Shown: positions 36,198 to 45,183 of the stretch, piece after piece
Layout of the letters: the number at the start of each line of letters is the position of its first letter
Numbering within the stretch: position 1 is the stretch's first letter
Assembly: GCA_009692585.1 (NCBI GenBank)
Contig: SHYX01000025.1
Span: 5,024-69,023, forward strand
Source of the DNA: Myxococcales bacterium
GTDB taxonomy: Bacteria; Myxococcota; UBA796; SXON01
Length of the DNA: 64,000 nt
Direction of reading: 5' to 3'
Notes under the pieces: generated by a model
Told to the model about the DNA's origin: nothing
The model's input: the letters and a program-made list of their open reading frames with translations, nothing else
Databases searched by the model: none
Translations under genes and position numbers: made by a program

Positions 36198-37303
36198 CCG
36201 AGGGGAGGCCCGGCGACGCCGTCCCCGCTCCCGCCCGACGACGACTGGGGCCACAGGCCGTCCCGGACGCGGTGCTGGTGCTGCGCTTTTCGTCATTGGG
36301 CGATGTCGTGTTGCTCGCCCCCGCGCTCGACGCCCTGCACCGGGCGTGGCCCGCGACGCGAATCGTCGTCGGCGTCGCCGCCGCGTTTGCGCCTGCCCTC
36401 GCGCACGACCCGGCCGTCGCGGAGCTGGTCACGCTCCTGCCGGGGGAGGGTGCCGTGGCCTACGCTGGTCGTTTGCACCAGGGGTTCGAGCGGCACCAGA
36501 CGGTCCTCATCCTCGACCTCCACAACTCGGTACGCAGCGCGGCGCTGCGGGCGTTGCTGCCACTCCGTTGGCCCCGCACCGTGTGGCATAAACGCGACGT
36601 GACCACCATCGTAGGCGTTGGCTTGCGCTTACGGACCTGGCGCTCCGATCGCCTGCACGCCGACCGCTACCACCTCGCCGTCGAAACGATGGTGGGGCGG
36701 TCGTTGCCCCGCGGACGTCTGCGCAGCTTCGCCGATCCCGACGAGGTCGAGCGGTGCCGGATCCTGCTCCTCGACGCCGGCCACGACGCGGCACGTCCGG
36801 TGGTGGGCATGGCGCCCGGCGCCCGGTGGGCGACGAAGCGCTGGCCCGCGGATCGATTCGCCGCCGTCGCGCGTGACGCGATGCGCGCCGGTTACGACGT
36901 CGTCGTGCAGGGGAGCGCCGACGAAGCCGCCCTGTGCGCCGAGGTCGTTTCGCTGGCGCCGGGGAGCATCGACCTGGGCGGAAGACTCGACGTCGCCGGG
37001 CTCCTGGGGTTGATGCCACATTGCGCGGCGTTTGTCGCCAACGACAGCGGCCCGATGCACCTGGCGCGGGCCGCGGGCGTGCCGACCGTCGCGATCTTCG
37101 GCAGCACCGACCCGGGTAACTTCGCGTGGGAAGGCCACCGTGCCCTGGCGGTCGCCCTGCCGTGCGCCCCATGTTCCTTCTACGGCCGCGCCAGCTGCCC
37201 CGAGGGCCACCTTCGATGCCTCGGCAACCTCGCTTCGGGCGGGGTCTGGGACGCGCTCCGAGACCTGCTGGCGGCCGGACCGGCGCCCACGCTCGGGGCG
37301 TGA
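36194..37303 (+). CDS. Glycosyltransferase family 9 (heptosyltransferase-like)
   Basis: The 369-residue GT-B enzyme resembles ADP-heptose:LPS heptosyltransferases. Its N-terminal domain begins VLVLRFSSLGDVVLLAPAL, with the conserved acceptor-side Asp in SSLGD. The C-terminal domain has GMAPGARWATKRWPADRFA for nucleotide binding, and NDSGPMHLARAAGVPTVAIFGSTDP, the hallmark of GT9. A Cys cluster near the end (CAPCSFYGRASCPEGHLRCL) is usual in this family. The GTG start at 36194 overlaps the SGNH hydrolase stop. It probably adds heptose or another sugar to LPS core. Confidence 0.87.
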   Translation: MTEGRPGDAVPAPARRRLGPQAVPDAVLVLRFSSLGDVVLLAPALDALHRAWPATRIVVGVAAAFAPALAHDPAVAELVTLLPGEGAVAYAGRLHQGFERHQTVLILDLHNSVRSAALRALLPLRWPRTVWHKRDVTTIVGVGLRLRTWRSDRLHADRYHLAVETMVGRSLPRGRLRSFADPDEVERCRILLLDAGHDAARPVVGMAPGARWATKRWPADRFAAVARDAMRAGYDVVVQGSADEAALCAEVVSLAPGSIDLGGRLDVAGLLGLMPHCAAFVANDSGPMHLARAAGVPTVAIFGSTDPGNFAWEGHRALAVALPCAPCSFYGRASCPEGHLRCLGNLASGGVWDALRDLLAAGPAPTLGA

Positions 37304-37488
37304 CGGGGGGGCGGGCGCCCGTGGCCCGCGGCCCTCCAGTCGCTCCCTGCCTCGTCGTGACAGAAACGCACGCACGTCGCGACAAAGTGGCAAGTTGTCA
37401 AGAAAGAGTCGATCCGTTGGCTGGAGAGAGAGAGAGTACGCGAACGGTCGATGTGTACGATGGTTCGTCGAGGTTTCAGCCCGTTCAC

Positions 37489-37992
37489 ATGTGTTTTCAC
37501 CCGCGCCGACAAGACCGACCGGTCGTCGACCCCAACGACCAGGACGGCGACGGCTGGTCGCCACCCGAAGACGGCGACGACCTCGATGGGGACGCCTACC
37601 CCGGCGCCTACGACCCGGATGACGGTCTCGACGGCGTCGTCTTCACGACGACCCCCACCACGAACGACGCCCCGCTCACGACCGTCGCGCGCATCGAGTG
37701 TTCCGAGGAGACGCTGGACTTCAACGTCTACGCCGGCACCGTCGGCGATGCCGACGAGGATGACCGCGCCGACTTCGGCGTCGGCATCGCGTGGCACGGA
37801 GCGGAGGCGAGCGCCCTGTTCCGCGGCAGCACCCTCGCCGGCGTCCTCACCCCAGATGAGGCCGATCGAATCATCGCCGGGCCCACCTGGCACTTCATGC
37901 CCGGTGATTTCAACGGCGACGGGGTCGACGACGCCATGTTGATCGGCGACGACGGTCTGGGCATCATCGATGGCTCGGGGCTTTTTCCCTGA
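37489..37992 (+). CDS. Probable remnant of an FG-GAP/metal-binding-motif surface protein
   Basis: From ATG 37489 the frame gives 167 residues: first a repeat of the form NDQDGDGWSPPEDGDDLDGD, related to the 'DCDD' calcium-type motif but with Cys replaced by Gly. Then come two VCBS-like units (VGDADEDDRADFGVGIAWHG, PGDFNGDGVDDAMLIGDDG). There is no signal peptide, and the protein stops after only two units, whereas relatives in this window have many. The upstream 180 bp hold no gene, only a short (GA) run at 37424-37436. It is likely the 3' end of a decayed gene. Confidence 0.45.
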   Translation: MCFHPRRQDRPVVDPNDQDGDGWSPPEDGDDLDGDAYPGAYDPDDGLDGVVFTTTPTTNDAPLTTVARIECSEETLDFNVYAGTVGDADEDDRADFGVGIAWHGAEASALFRGSTLAGVLTPDEADRIIAGPTWHFMPGDFNGDGVDDAMLIGDDGLGIIDGSGLFP

Positions 37993-38016
37993 GCTTGCTA
38001 TGATCGCGTTGAACCC

Positions 38017-38514
38017 ATGCCCGAGAACCTGATCACGAGGGCGCTGCTTGCCCTCACGGACGCCAAGGTCCGCTTCGTCGTCTGCGGCGGTGTCGCCTGC
38101 ATCCTCCACGGCGTGGCCCGAGCCACCCATGACCTCGATGTGCGGGTGGCCCTCGAAGACGGCAACCTCAGCGGCCTGGTGCAGGTGGCGCACGCCCTGG
38201 GGCTCCGGCCGCGTATCCCGGAGCCGATCGAGGCGTTGCTCGACGCGAAGCGCCGCCGCGCGTGGGTCGAGGAGAAGCATGCGGTCGTGTACACGCTGCA
38301 GTCGCCCTCGGGCGCGTTCGCCATCGATGTGTTCCTCGTCTACCCGATCCCGTTCGAGGAGCTGGCAGCCGAGGCGGACACGTTCCGCGTCGATGGACGC
38401 GACGTTCTCGTTTCGTCCAAACGACATCTCATCGAGGCGAAGCGCGCGGTGCACCCCCCTCGCAAGCTCGACCTCCGCGATATCGAGGATCTCCTGGACC
38501 TGATCGATGAATGA
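38017..38514 (+). CDS. Nucleotidyltransferase-fold protein (AbiEii/MNT-like)
   Basis: This 165-residue protein has the minimal nucleotidyltransferase pattern: VRFVVCGGVACILHGVARAT then DLDVRVAL, in which the Gly-Gly and the Asp-x-Asp-type pair hold two metal ions, and a third acidic residue in AFAIDVFLVYP. The ending HLIEAKRAVHPPRKLDLRDI then EDL is usual for genes that resemble AbiEii or MNT-type toxins. These typically pair with a small partner, and here a 58-codon ORF overlaps its stop. Toxin-antitoxin function is possible but unproven; some relatives modify tRNA or small molecules. Confidence 0.7.
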   Translation: MPENLITRALLALTDAKVRFVVCGGVACILHGVARATHDLDVRVALEDGNLSGLVQVAHALGLRPRIPEPIEALLDAKRRRAWVEEKHAVVYTLQSPSGAFAIDVFLVYPIPFEELAAEADTFRVDGRDVLVSSKRHLIEAKRAVHPPRKLDLRDIEDLLDLIDE

Positions 38515-38683
38515 GCGCCACGCCATGCCCGACCGGAGCACCGTCGACCCGATGTTCGACGGACACTTGGAGCGCCCACTCCTCGACCTGACGGTGACCG
38601 AGCGGCTGGACTGGATCTGGGCGGCGATGCAGCTCCTCCGGTTGGGCGAGGTTTCCCGCCGGCCGAGTCCGGATACTGAATGA
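38507..38683 (+). CDS. Small partner ORF (58 aa) of the nucleotidyltransferase gene
   Basis: An ATG at 38507 overlaps the nucleotidyltransferase stop by 8 bp and opens 58 codons to a TGA at 38683. The sequence is amphipathic (LERPLLDLTVTERLDWIWAA, then MQLLRLGEV) and resembles the short helical proteins that accompany nucleotidyltransferase-type toxins. Its stop overlaps the ATG of the following CRTAC1-like gene (ATGA), which supports real translation of this stretch. It is inferred to be the cognate partner; no homologue is recognised. Confidence 0.5.
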   Translation: MNERHAMPDRSTVDPMFDGHLERPLLDLTVTERLDWIWAAMQLLRLGEVSRRPSPDTE

Positions 38684-40251
38684 GCATGCTCCTCGTCCTG
38701 TACGCCTGCGCCGGAGCCGACACCGCCTCTGACGCCGACGACCCGGTCGACGAGCCCCCGCGCGAGTGCGACGCGCCAGTTCTGGCCCTCCAGAACGACT
38801 TCCCGCTCGAGACGCTCCCCGCCACCTACGACCACCGCCACACCCAACAGGGCGTGGCCCTCGGCGACATCGACGGCGACGGGTGGATCGACGCGATCTT
38901 CGGCTTCGGCAGCGGCTCGGCGGGCTTCCGGAACGACGGGACCGGCAACCTTGTCTACGACGCCACCATCGACATGGACGGCGGCCCGATGCCCAGCGGA
39001 CAGGGCGCGGCGCTCGCCGACCTCGACGGCGACGACGACCTGGACCTCTACATCGGGCGGGACCGGGGCTGGCTCGCGGTGATCGGCATCAACGACGGTG
39101 CCGGCCACTTCACCGGCACCGAGCTGCCCGGCTCGGCCATCGCCACCATGACCGGCAGCTTCGCCGACTTCGACGGCGACCTCGACCTCGACCTCTTCGT
39201 GGGCGCCACCATCACCGACACCGATGGGACCGGCGTCGTCGACGGCACCATCACCCAAGGGGACGGCGACCAGTTCTACATCCAGGACGAGAACGGGACC
39301 TTCACCAACCGAACGGACCGGTTTCCCGTGGCAGACATGTTCGGTTGGACGTTTCAGGGCTCACCCATCGACTACGACGACGACGGCGACCTGGACCTGT
39401 ACATGGCCCACGACTGGGGCGCCTACATCCAACCCAACCGGATGATGCGAAACGACGGACACGCCACCTTCACCCGCGATGCCGAGTGCGCCTGTGAGCT
39501 CGTCCAGTACTCGATGGGTGCCGCCGTCGGTGATGCCAACGAAGACGGCGTGCCCGACCTGTTTTCTACCGACATCGGTGGCCCCGAACTCCAACTGAAC
39601 CTCGGTGATGGCACCTTCGTCGACGCCACCCAGGCCCTGGGCGCCATCATTCCCGCCAGCGAAACGTCGCTGACGTCGTGGGGGACGAGCTTTCTGGACC
39701 TCGACCAGGACAGCTACATGGACCTGGTGGCCGTCCATGGGCAGCTGGGCCAGCCCGAGCTCATCGGTGAGGCGGCCGGCACCAACGGCATGGTGGACGG
39801 AGATCTCCAGTACGACCAGGTGCTCCTGGGGCAGGAGGACGGCAGCTTCGTCCTGTCCGATGTCGGGTTCATCGACGGGGAGCGCAAACGAGCGGTGGCG
39901 GTCGGAGACCTCGACCGCGACGGGGATCCCGACCTTGTCACCGCCGGCAAGTACTTCATGCGGCAGTGGCGTACCGAGGGGGGCTGCGGGGCCGGCGTCC
40001 GGGTGTTGCTCGCAGGAAAGGGCCGCAACCGCGACGCCATCGGGGCCAAGGTGACCGTCGGCATCGGCGAGCGCGAAGTCACCCAATGGATGCTACCGTC
40101 GACGACATTTTCGTCCAATGCACCTGAGCTCTATTTCGGCGTCGGTGCCGCCCATCGTTTGGACAGCATCCACGTGGTCTGGCCCGACGGGACGGTGTCA
40201 GATTCCGGCGAAGCGCTGCCGGGCGCGACGGTTGAGTTAGAGTGGCCGTGA
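38680..40251 (+). CDS. CRTAC1/ASPIC-type FG-GAP lipoprotein (plus-strand copy)
   Basis: This 523-residue exported protein has lipobox LYAC close to the N-terminus (MSMLLVLYACAGADT). Seven or so FG-GAP/VCBS units follow, including QGVALGDIDGDGWIDAIFGFG, ALADLDGDDDLDLYIG, DYDDDGDLDLYMAHDWG, VGDANEDGVPDLFSTDIGG and VGDLDRDGDPDLVTAGKYF. The C-terminal ASPIC/UnbV-like module reads GVRVLLAGKGRNRDAIGAKV and HRLDSIHVVWPDGT. These proteins form calcium-bound beta propellers at the cell surface. A paralogue of the same layout faces it tail to tail 13 bp away. Confidence 0.85.
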   Translation: MSMLLVLYACAGADTASDADDPVDEPPRECDAPVLALQNDFPLETLPATYDHRHTQQGVALGDIDGDGWIDAIFGFGSGSAGFRNDGTGNLVYDATIDMDGGPMPSGQGAALADLDGDDDLDLYIGRDRGWLAVIGINDGAGHFTGTELPGSAIATMTGSFADFDGDLDLDLFVGATITDTDGTGVVDGTITQGDGDQFYIQDENGTFTNRTDRFPVADMFGWTFQGSPIDYDDDGDLDLYMAHDWGAYIQPNRMMRNDGHATFTRDAECACELVQYSMGAAVGDANEDGVPDLFSTDIGGPELQLNLGDGTFVDATQALGAIIPASETSLTSWGTSFLDLDQDSYMDLVAVHGQLGQPELIGEAAGTNGMVDGDLQYDQVLLGQEDGSFVLSDVGFIDGERKRAVAVGDLDRDGDPDLVTAGKYFMRQWRTEGGCGAGVRVLLAGKGRNRDAIGAKVTVGIGEREVTQWMLPSTTFSSNAPELYFGVGAAHRLDSIHVVWPDGTVSDSGEALPGATVELEWP

Positions 40252-40264
40252 GTTCCCTGAGACC

Positions 40265-41809
40265 CTACTCCCCCTGCTCCACGTCGATGATCGAGCCCAA
40301 CGGAACATCGACCAACTCCGTCTGCCGTCCGTCCTGCCAGGTGATGACGATGTGTTCGGCGAACGCGTAACCGCCGAAGCCAACATAGACCTCGTCGGCG
40401 TTGGACGAACTGGTGGTCGAGGGAAGGTGCCAAAGGCGTTGGGACCCGCCCGCGACCTCGACGTCGATCCGCGCACCCACGAGGTTGTTGCCATGCAGAC
40501 GCAAGGTGGCGCCGGGGGGACAGCCGCCGCCGGTCTGGAACTGTTGGAGGAAATACTTGCCCACGCTCACAATGTCCGGGCGCCCGTCTCGATCGAAGTC
40601 GCCTGTTGCGTAGGCCCGGGTGCGCGGCCCGTCGGCGAAGGCGTCGGTGCCCAAGCGGGCGAAACTACCCGCGCCGTCGGACAACAACACCTGGTTGGGT
40701 TGGACGGCGCCGTCCTCCCCATCGATGCCCGAGGCCTGAAAATTCTGGCCGCTCTGTCCGAAGGTGACGACGAGGTCCTGGTCGCGGTCGGCGTCCAGGT
40801 CGACAAAGCCGGTTCCCCAGCTCACCATGCTCTCGGGCGCCGCGGGAACATAGGCGTCGCCGGCCACGAGCGTGGCGTTGACGAAGGCGCCGCCGCCGGT
40901 GTTGACCAGCAGCTCCGGCGGCCCCACGTCGGTGACGTAGAGGTCGGGGAGGCCGTCCTGGTTCGCATCGCCCACTGCCACTCCCATCGAGTACAAGGCC
41001 AGGTCGCAGCCACAGTCCGCGGCCTTGGTGAAGTGGGCGCTACCGTCGTTCAGCAGCAGGTGATTGGGCTCGATGTAGGGCCCCGCGTCATTGCCGACGT
41101 ACAGGTCCAGGTCGCCGTCGGCATCCACGTCCAGCCACACCGTGTGCAGCGTCATTCCGAAGCGTGTGTCCTCGGGGAGGGCCCCCACCGCCTCGGTGAA
41201 ACGATGGTCGGGACCCTGCACCAGCAGCAGGTTCCGATCGCCCACCCCCCTCCCGCTGGCGATGTCCTCGTAGGTCATGTCCGGCACCGCCGCCGACAGG
41301 TAGGCATCGAGATCCCCGTCGCCATCGGCATCTCCGAAGGCGATCGCGTAGGTCGTCACCGCCGTTCCGGGGATGGACTCCGCGGTGAACCGCCCTGTGC
41401 CGTCGTTCCAGAGCAGCCAGGCATCCCCCGTCCAACTGCCCAACATCGCGTCGAGGTCGCCGTCCCCGTCCAGGTCGGCGAGCGCTACCGCCTCGGAGGC
41501 AGGCAACACATTCGAGACAAGCGAAATTGTATCATCGAGTTCAAGCACGCCGGCACCGTCGTTTCGCAAGCCGAAGGAGCCGCCTCCCCAGGCAACCAGG
41601 GCGTCGAGCCAACCGTCTCCGTCAAGGTCGCCGACGCCCACACCCTGCACGGTGTGCCTCACGTCGGCGCGCGCTGGCAGGCTGGACTCGGACAGCGTCA
41701 TGGCCTGCGTCATCTCCAGCGGCACACAAGCCGCGGGCGGGAGGACGTCGGCCACCTCTACACCCGGCGCGGAATCGTCGGGTGTGACACATCCGAGGAG
41801 CAACAGCAC
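40265..41809 (-). CDS. CRTAC1/ASPIC-type FG-GAP lipoprotein (minus-strand copy)
   Basis: This 514-residue paralogue of the converging gene has lipobox LLGC (MLLLLGCVTPDDS), the same order of FG-GAP units (DLDGDGWLDALVAWGGGS, DLDGDGDLDAMLGSWTGD, DVDADGDLDLYVGNDAG, VGDANQDGLPDLYVTDVGPP) and the same ASPIC tail (ATLRLHGNNLVGARIDVEV, HIVITWQDGRQ). A GTG at 41809 must be used because TGA lies two codons upstream in frame. The two copies are clearly homologous throughout but far from identical, so the duplication is old. Confidence 0.85.
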   Translation of the reverse strand: MLLLLGCVTPDDSAPGVEVADVLPPAACVPLEMTQAMTLSESSLPARADVRHTVQGVGVGDLDGDGWLDALVAWGGGSFGLRNDGAGVLELDDTISLVSNVLPASEAVALADLDGDGDLDAMLGSWTGDAWLLWNDGTGRFTAESIPGTAVTTYAIAFGDADGDGDLDAYLSAAVPDMTYEDIASGRGVGDRNLLLVQGPDHRFTEAVGALPEDTRFGMTLHTVWLDVDADGDLDLYVGNDAGPYIEPNHLLLNDGSAHFTKAADCGCDLALYSMGVAVGDANQDGLPDLYVTDVGPPELLVNTGGGAFVNATLVAGDAYVPAAPESMVSWGTGFVDLDADRDQDLVVTFGQSGQNFQASGIDGEDGAVQPNQVLLSDGAGSFARLGTDAFADGPRTRAYATGDFDRDGRPDIVSVGKYFLQQFQTGGGCPPGATLRLHGNNLVGARIDVEVAGGSQRLWHLPSTTSSSNADEVYVGFGGYAFAEHIVITWQDGRQTELVDVPLGSIIDVEQGE

Positions 41810-41902
41810 GCATCAGCATAGCGTGGGCCGGACCCAGGTGCCCAGGGCGTGGCGCCCTGGCCTTTCACGCCCATTCGTCCCCACCGTGGATAAACTCCCC
41901 TG

Positions 41903-42644
41903 GTGTCCCGCCCGCGCCCGCCCCCAATGCTCGCTCCCGGCCCGTTCAAGGTCGCCGACCTCCCCTCGAAAAGTCAGTATGAGCTGGACAATGGCCACCC
42001 GGTGCTGTGCCTGCCTACCCCCGCGGGGGGGCGCTCAGCGCAACGGCGGGCTGATCATCCGCACCGATCCGGCAGTGGTTCGGGCGGGCGTGGAGGTCGG
42101 GTTCGACCTTGGGAATGAGACGCTTCGTGCGCCCGACGTGTCGGTCATGGCGCCAGACTCGGGGGACGAGTGGGCGCAAAGGGCGCCGCCGCTCGCGATC
42201 GAGTATGCAGACTCGGGCCAAGATAACGCAGACCTCACCAATAAAATCGGGCAATTGCTCAACGCGGGAACCAAGGCCGTTTGGATCGTACGACTGACGG
42301 GGGTTCGCCGCGTCGAGGTCCACGAAGCGGGTGTGCAGGGGTTCCGCATCGTATCCGCGAATGAGGATCTTTCTTTGCCGGGTGTGCTGGCGAATCCTTT
42401 TCCCGCCGCGGCGCTGTTCGACTCCGACCAGGCGGATCGGGTGGCGCTCCGAAACCTGCTCGATCGGTTCGGATACGTGCACCCGGCGGCGGCTCGCGAA
42501 GAAGGCCGGGAAGAGGGCCGCATGCTGGCCCTACGACACGCCGCCGCGGCCGTGCTTCGGAAGGCGGGCGAGGCCGATCCGGAGGCGCGCAGCTCGGCGT
42601 TCGACGGCGACGCGCTGCTGGAGGTCATCGTTCACGGCGCGTAG
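41903..42644 (+). pseudogene. Uma2-family (PD-(D/E)XK) protein broken by a G7 frameshift
   Basis: The N-terminal third reads from GTG 41903 or ATG 41927 (PGPFKVADLPSKSQYELDNGHPV), the standard start of a Uma2 (DUF820) protein. After the run of seven G at 42027-42033 it goes out of frame. In the next frame the domain continues exactly: GAQRNGGLIIRTDPAVVRAG, APDVSVMAPD, LAIEYADSGQDNADLTNKI (nuclease Asp/Glu/Lys) and KAVWIVRL. Removing one G restores a single 247-residue protein ending at 42644. It is either a mutation or a sequencing slip at the homopolymer. Uma2 proteins are abundant in some bacteria and their role is unclear. Confidence 0.75.
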
Positions 42645-42702
42645 AGTTCGGCAGATAAACCTCGGCCCCGACTACGCCCATCTGGGGCGGTCCTGAACGC
42701 GG

Positions 42703-43029
42703 TTGCCGCCGTTCCCCAGCGATGGCGATATCTGGCAACCATCGCAGCAGGCGCGCTCCGCGGACACCCCCGAATTCCTGACCCTCCCCGAAGTCGCCGC
42801 CCTGCTCCGCATCGGCGAGCGCACCGCCTACGACCTCGCCCGCTCCCAGCGCATCCCCGCCGCGAAGGTCGGTGGGCAGTGGCGCATCCGCCGCGCCGAC
42901 CTCGACGCCTGGATCGCCCGTGGTGGTGAAGCCGCGTCCCTCGACGTCCCCTTCGTGTTCACGAGCAACGGCGACGACTTCATGTTCCACGACCGCACCG
43001 GGCGCTCGACCCCGTGGAGCGGTTCCTGA
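42703..43029 (+). CDS. Excisionase-family helix-turn-helix protein
   Basis: This 108-residue protein has the MerR-like excisionase domain: EFLTLPEVAALLRIGERTAY, then DLARSQRIPAAKVGGQWRIRRADLDAWIA (residues about 22-70). This is the common 'helix-turn-helix, excisionase family' DNA-binding module found in phage, integrative elements and restriction or defence loci. The start is uncertain (TTG 42703 or a downstream codon). It overlaps the HsdR relic by 16 bp, so the two were probably one accessory block. Confidence 0.7.
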   Translation: MPPFPSDGDIWQPSQQARSADTPEFLTLPEVAALLRIGERTAYDLARSQRIPAAKVGGQWRIRRADLDAWIARGGEAASLDVPFVFTSNGDDFMFHDRTGRSTPWSGS

Positions 43030-43212
43030 CGATGGAGCAGTTCCCGAGTCCCGCCGATCTCTGGAGCCGCTACCGGGCGTGGAAGGGGCTCTCCGACGAG
43101 GCGGAGAAGGTCGTCCGCATCCCGTACCACGACGACGGCGGCGGCAAGGAGCCGCGCTACTACCAGCGCGTCGCGATCCAGCGCACCATCGAAGCGGTCG
43201 CCCGAGGGCAGC
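43014..43212 (+). pseudogene. N-terminal relic of a type I restriction HsdR helicase
   Basis: From GTG 43014 the frame encodes MEQFPSPADLWSRYRAWKGL, a variable stretch, then PYHDDGGGKEPRYYQRVAIQ and RTIEAVARGQ. This is the segment just before the Walker A motif in HsdR-type type I restriction subunits. Past about 43212 the sequence turns to Arg/Pro-rich nonsense, with a short coding-like piece in another frame to 43258. The ATPase core is missing, so the gene is truncated to about 65 codons. It is adjacent to the excisionase-like gene. Confidence 0.6.
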
Positions 43213-43361
43213 GACCTCCACGGCCAGTTCGCCGCCGCCGCCGTCCACCACCTCGACGTGTAGGAGCCCGCCTTGCTCCAGCGGGCCGGCGAGGGCCTCG
43301 CCGATGGGGTGTGGTTCCACCAGCAGAAGTGGGTCACCGGCGCCGCCGCCTCTGACTCTCC

Positions 43362-44999
43362 CTACTTCCCATCATGAATCGCCGCCGCGAACTCGGCGAA
43401 GAAGTCGTTTCCCTTGTCATCCACCACGACGAACGCGGGGAAGTTCTCAACCTCGATCTTCCACACCGCCTCCATGCCCAGCTCGGGCATGTCGAGGACC
43501 TCGACCTTGCGGATGTTGTCACGCGCCAGGAGCGCGGCGGGACCGCCGATGCTGCCCAGGTAGAAACCACCGTGTTTGTGACAGGCCGCGGTCACGCCCT
43601 TGGAGCGGTTCCCCTTCGCCAACATGACCATGCTGCCGCCGTGCTGTTGGAACAGGTCGACGTAGCTGTCCATCCGGCCGGCGGTGGTGGGGCCGAAACT
43701 GCCAGACGCCATGCCGTCGGGCGTCTTGGCGGGACCCGCGTAGTACACGGGATGGTTCTTGAGGTAGTCGGGGAGGCCCTCGCCGCGATCGATCCGCTCT
43801 TTCAGCCGCGCGTGGGCGATGTCACGAGCCACGATCATCGGCCCCGACAGCGACACCCGCGTGCGCACCGGGAGCCCGGACAACGTCTGTCGCAATTCGG
43901 CCATCGGGCGCGTCAGGTCCAAGGCAACACACTCGGCGCTGAGGTCCGCGGCACTGGGCTCGGGGAGGTACTGCGCCGGGTCACGCTCGAGGGCCTCCAG
44001 GAACACGCCGGCCGCGGTGATGCGGGCGCGCGCCTGGCGATCGGCGCTGCAGGAGACGCCGATGCCCACTGGACAGCTGGCGCCGTGCCGCGGCAGGCGG
44101 ATGACGCGCACGTCGTGGCAGAAGTACTTGCCACCGAACTGAGCGCCGATGCCGATGCGCCGGCTCAACTCCAAGACCTCGCCCTCCAGCGCAAGGTCGC
44201 GCACCGCGTGCCCGAGGCGATTGCCCGCCGTGGGCAGGTCGTCCAGGTACTTGCAACTGGCGAGCTTCACGGTCTTGAGGCACTGCTCCGCCGAGGTGCC
44301 GCCGATGACGATCGCTAGGTGGTACGGGGGGCAGGCCGAGGTACCGAGGGACTTCATCTTCTCTTCGAGGAAGCGCATCAGCGACGCCGGATTGAGGAGC
44401 GCCTTGGTCTCCTGGTACAGGAAGGTCTTGTTGGCCGAGCCGCCGCCCTTGGTGATGAACAGAAACTCGTAGGCCGCCCCTTCGGTGGCGTAGATCTCGA
44501 CCTGGGCGGGCAGGTTGGTGCCGGTGTTGGCCTCCTCGAAGGTGCTCAACGGCGCGAGCTGCGAATACCGGAGGTTGGTCTCGGTGTAGGTGCGGAACAC
44601 CCCTTTGGCGATCGCCGCCTCGTCGCCCCCGCCGGTCCACACCTCCTGGCCCTTCTTCCCCATCACGATGGCGGTGCCGGTGTCCTGACAGCTTGGCAGC
44701 ACCATGCCCGCCGACACGCCCGCGTTGAGCAACATCTGACGCGCCACGAAGCGGTCGTTGGCGCTGGCTTCGGGGTCGACAAGGATCGCCGCGAGCTGGC
44801 GAAGGTGGGCCGGCCGAAACAGGTGGCTGATGTCCCGGATCGCCTCCCGCGTCAGCTCGGTGAGCACCGAAGGCTCGACGATCAGGACGTCCCGGCCACG
44901 GAACCGGTCGACCGAAACCCCGTCCACATCGAGCTTGCGGAAGGGCGTCGCATCCGCGTGCGCGTGGGGAAACATCTCCTGGAACACGAACTCGGGCAT
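43362..44999 (-). CDS. fumA: Class I fumarate hydratase (Fe-S)
   Basis: A [4Fe-4S] fumarase of the TCA cycle that interconverts fumarate and malate. The 545-residue protein has the class I N-terminal domain with [18 protein letters not shown], where Cys is a cluster ligand, and [40 protein letters not shown] (second Cys region) and [13 protein letters not shown]. The C-terminal beta domain has [40 protein letters not shown] and [14 protein letters not shown]. The 90-bp structured repeat copy B ends 24 bp before the start, in the sense orientation. The dependence on Fe-S clusters fits with the isc operon in the same window. Confidence 0.96.
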   Translation of the reverse strand: MPEFVFQEMFPHAHADATPFRKLDVDGVSVDRFRGRDVLIVEPSVLTELTREAIRDISHLFRPAHLRQLAAILVDPEASANDRFVARQMLLNAGVSAGMVLPSCQDTGTAIVMGKKGQEVWTGGGDEAAIAKGVFRTYTETNLRYSQLAPLSTFEEANTGTNLPAQVEIYATEGAAYEFLFITKGGGSANKTFLYQETKALLNPASLMRFLEEKMKSLGTSACPPYHLAIVIGGTSAEQCLKTVKLASCKYLDDLPTAGNRLGHAVRDLALEGEVLELSRRIGIGAQFGGKYFCHDVRVIRLPRHGASCPVGIGVSCSADRQARARITAAGVFLEALERDPAQYLPEPSAADLSAECVALDLTRPMAELRQTLSGLPVRTRVSLSGPMIVARDIAHARLKERIDRGEGLPDYLKNHPVYYAGPAKTPDGMASGSFGPTTAGRMDSYVDLFQQHGGSMVMLAKGNRSKGVTAACHKHGGFYLGSIGGPAALLARDNIRKVEVLDMPELGMEAVWKIEVENFPAFVVVDDKGNDFFAEFAAAIHDGK

Positions 45000-45023
45000 C
45001 CGGACCTCAAGCTGGCAGGCTAT

Positions 45024-45113
45024 CCAGAAACGGGGGACGACGCTCGCCGCGTCCTCCCCCTACCGTCGCCTACCCTCCAGCCTCCAAGCTACGCTTTCCG
45101 GCCTACGGCGGCG
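45024..45113 (-). repeat. 90-bp structured repeat, copy B (leader of fumarase)
   Basis: This block matches 11842-11931 at 86 of 90 positions and lies 24 bp upstream of the fumarase ATG, on the same strand and in the same orientation as copy A to pyrD. Its 3' hairpin (GGGGGAGGACGC / GCGTCGTCCCCC, loop GGCGA) has 11 of 12 positions paired. Of the four differences from copy A, one falls in the loop, one changes a GGCC/GGCC stem to a G-U pair, and two alter hairpin pairs. It is a leader RNA or a repeat. Confidence 0.75.
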
Positions 45114-45183
45114 ACTCTCCCCCACCTGGGCGTCACCCATCCCCGCGCCCGACGCGACCCCCGCGGGAGAAGCGGCCCCGCCG

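Noticed and set aside
37424..37436. (GA) run as a possible phase-variable repeat
   Set aside because: It is only 13 bp long and lies outside any clear gene or promoter, so there is no evidence for function.
37180..39258. A 692-codon minus-strand frame across 37-39 kb
   Set aside because: It crosses several real plus-strand genes and intergenic DNA and has no recognisable domain.
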